A stretch of 32,565 bases of DNA from Agrococcus sp. HG114 (GTDB lineage: Bacteria > Actinomycetota > Actinomycetes > Actinomycetales > Microbacteriaceae): NCBI RefSeq assembly GCF_024723325.1, contig NZ_JANQCH010000012.1:1-32565 (forward strand). The letters run 5' to 3'. The notes under the pieces are model-generated. The model searched no databases and was not told where the DNA came from. It saw only the letters and a list, made by a program, of their open reading frames with translations. Positions 30,846 to 32,565 of the stretch are shown piece by piece. Position 1 is the stretch's first letter. Every line of letters starts with the position of its first letter. The translations under genes were made by a program, and so were the position numbers.

Positions 30846-32565
30846 CGCTTCCGCAGGCTCCCGTGCCCGGGGCGTCCGCACCGGTGCCCGGCGCATCCGG
30901 CCCCTCGGCCGCACAGGAGGCGCACCGCAGGGCGGTCGAGCTCGTCGACGGCGAGTGGCACCGCCTGCATCCCGCGACCCCGCTGCTGCGCGGCGGGCTC
31001 GCGCTCCTCATCTTCCTCGGCATCGTGGTGTCGACGTTCCGCGACCGGCTCATCGCCATGTTCGTGCCGGCCGAGTGGGATCCCGAGTGGGACGACGACC
31101 CGTTCGGGCAGTTCATCGTCGACCAGCTGCTGTGGGTGCTGCTCGGCATCGTCGTGGTCGTCGCGCTCGCGGTCCTGCTGTTCTGGGCGGCGTGGCGGGT
31201 GCACCGCTTCCGCATCACGGGCGACGCGGTGGAGGTCGAGCAGGGCATCCTCGTCAAGAAGCACCGGCGGGCGCCGCTCGCGCGCATCCAGGCGATCAAC
31301 ATCCAGAAGCCGTGGTTCGCGCGCCTGCTCGGCGCGTGCAAGTTCGAGATCCAGCAGGCCGGCAACGACTCGAACGTCGACCTCAACTACCTGAGCTCGT
31401 CGGTGGCGGATGCGCTGCGGTACGAGATCATGGACCGCGCGTCGGGCAGGTCGGCGGCCGACGCCGAGCGGCTCGCCGCGCAGCGCCGCTCGGGCGGCGG
31501 GGTCGTCGACGAGCTCCTGCGCCCGGACGCCGAGATCGCCCACCTCGCGCCCGGCTCGCTCGTGCGCATCCCCGTCGGGCGGATCGTGGGCTCCTCGCTC
31601 CTCGACGGCGGCATCGTGTGGGCGCTCGCGTACTTCGTCGCGACCCTCGTCGTCATCGTCGTCTTCCAGCAGTACTGGGCGGTGTTCGCGCTGCTGCCGG
31701 GCGCGATCGCGTTCTTCGCCGCGGCGGTGCGCTCGCTCGGCTCGAAGCTGCGCTACTCGATCGCGGCGACGCCCGACGGCATCCGGCTCGCCTACGGCCT
31801 GGCGTCGACGACCACCGAGATCATCCCGCCCGGCCGCATCTTCGCGCTGCAGATCAAGCAGCCCCTGCTGTGGCGGCCGTTCGGCTGGTGGCAGGTGACC
31901 TTCACACGCGCGGGCAAGGTGAAGCCCGACGCATCGGGGCAGGGCCAGAGCGCCCAGATGGCGAGCTTCCTGCTGCCGATCGGCGACGTGCGCGACGTGC
32001 GCACAGTGATCGGGCTCGTGCTGCCCGAGCTCGCGCACTCGCCGCTCATCGACCAGGGCCTCTTCGGCCAGGCGCCCGACGCGTTCGCAGTGAGCCCGCC
32101 CCGGGCGCGGGCCTTCCGCTGGTTCTCGGTGCGCCGCAACGGCTTCCACGTGCACCCGGCCGCGTTCGTCCTGCGGCACGGCCGCATCTGGCGCTCGCTC
32201 CAGATCGTGCCGCAGGCGCGCGTGCAGTCGGTCGCGCTGCAGCAGGGCCCGGTCTACGGCCTCGCACGGCTCGCGCGCGTGCGGTTCCACGTGCCCGACA
32301 CCGTGCTCTCGCCGGGCATCGGCGCGATCGACCAGGGCGACGCCGCCGTGCTGTTCGAGCACGCGATGCGGTCGATCAAGGTCGCGATCGACCGGGATGC
32401 GTCGGAGTCGTGGGCGGCGTCGCTCACGCGCCACGCGGTGCTCGAGACCGCCCCGGCGGTGCAGGACGGCCTGATGCCCGCACCGCGCCCGCAGGCCCAG
32501 CCGTGGCCGTCGGCGCAGCAGCCGCGACCGTGGCCCACCGGCCGGCCGCAGCCGCAGCCGCAGCC
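30842..32565 (+). CDS. multi-PH-domain (YdbT-like) membrane protein, 3' end cut by window
   Basis: At least 574 residues, open to the right edge. GTG start overlaps the previous stop (GTGA). An N-terminal Pro/Ala segment is followed by hydrophobic pairs (about 55-75 and 94-117; then about 256-300). Between and after these lie repeated bPH2 modules: FRITGDAVEVEQGILVKKHRRAPLARIQAINIQ; YSIAATPDGIRLAYGLASTTTEIIPPGRIFALQIKQ; FSVRRNGFHVHPAAFVLRHGRIWRSLQIVPQARVQS. Three PH modules fit YdbT-like proteins. The end of the visible part is a low-complexity Pro/Gln/Arg/Trp tail that probably continues a short way beyond the window. Confidence 0.87.
   Translation, partial: MTLPQAPVPGASAPVPGASGPSAAQEAHRRAVELVDGEWHRLHPATPLLRGGLALLIFLGIVVSTFRDRLIAMFVPAEWDPEWDDDPFGQFIVDQLLWVLLGIVVVVALAVLLFWAAWRVHRFRITGDAVEVEQGILVKKHRRAPLARIQAINIQKPWFARLLGACKFEIQQAGNDSNVDLNYLSSSVADALRYEIMDRASGRSAADAERLAAQRRSGGGVVDELLRPDAEIAHLAPGSLVRIPVGRIVGSSLLDGGIVWALAYFVATLVVIVVFQQYWAVFALLPGAIAFFAAAVRSLGSKLRYSIAATPDGIRLAYGLASTTTEIIPPGRIFALQIKQPLLWRPFGWWQVTFTRAGKVKPDASGQGQSAQMASFLLPIGDVRDVRTVIGLVLPELAHSPLIDQGLFGQAPDAFAVSPPRARAFRWFSVRRNGFHVHPAAFVLRHGRIWRSLQIVPQARVQSVALQQGPVYGLARLARVRFHVPDTVLSPGIGAIDQGDAAVLFEHAMRSIKVAIDRDASESWAASLTRHAVLETAPAVQDGLMPAPRPQAQPWPSAQQPRPWPTGRPQPQPQ

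Overview
The window is a piece of chromosome from a very GC-rich actinobacterium. Several features point to the order Micrococcales, probably the family Microbacteriaceae. These are heavy use of GTG starts and 4-base ATGA/GTGA gene overlaps, the hpt-ftsH-folE-folP/B-folK-DUF3180-PH gene order, an ArsR of the Corynebacterium cysteine type, arsenate reductases of the mycothiol-linked kind, and a tRNA-Glu/Asp/Phe cluster. The genus cannot be fixed from the sequence alone. No insertion sequence, prophage, CRISPR array or origin was seen.

Layout. Positions 1-12003 carry metabolic genes in short units: a trehalose-releasing hydrolase (treZ), an NAD-sugar-epimerase-like protein, a frameshifted gene of unknown function, a GlxA/AdpA-type regulator facing a pair of very small membrane proteins, a YtcJ-like amidohydrolase, an acyl-CoA oxidase, a fatty acid desaturase overlapping a lyso-lipid acyltransferase, and a small flavin-barrel protein. 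Positions 12007-13278 hold an unknown protein facing an F420/NADP-reductase-like dinucleotide-binding protein. Positions 13309-17715 form an arsenic island of two divergent halves: arsC and an ArsR-ArsC fusion; then a flavoprotein facing arsR and an MFS exporter. Both halves are controlled by near-identical ArsR-type operators. Positions 17781-18103 hold three tRNA genes.

Positions 18325-32565 are the conserved core: an M23 cell-wall peptidase, inorganic pyrophosphatase, tilS, three related lipoproteins around hpt, ftsH, the folate genes (with folP and folB fused in one reading frame), DUF3180, an LCP cell-wall ligase and two PH-domain membrane proteins, the second cut by the window edge.

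The most striking non-coding pattern is a promoter grammar. Thirteen start codons are preceded by a hexamer with A at position 2 and T at position 6, ending 6 (twice 7) bases before the start codon. This is the layout expected of leaderless mRNAs. Other points of interest are a shared CCAPA cysteine motif in ArsR and the flavoprotein across the same promoter, a triplicated two-cysteine lipoprotein family, a FolP-FolB fusion, and AdpA-like sites in front of an AdpA-like regulator.

All intergenic gaps are under 300 bases except 17716-18324, which holds the tRNA cluster and two promoters.
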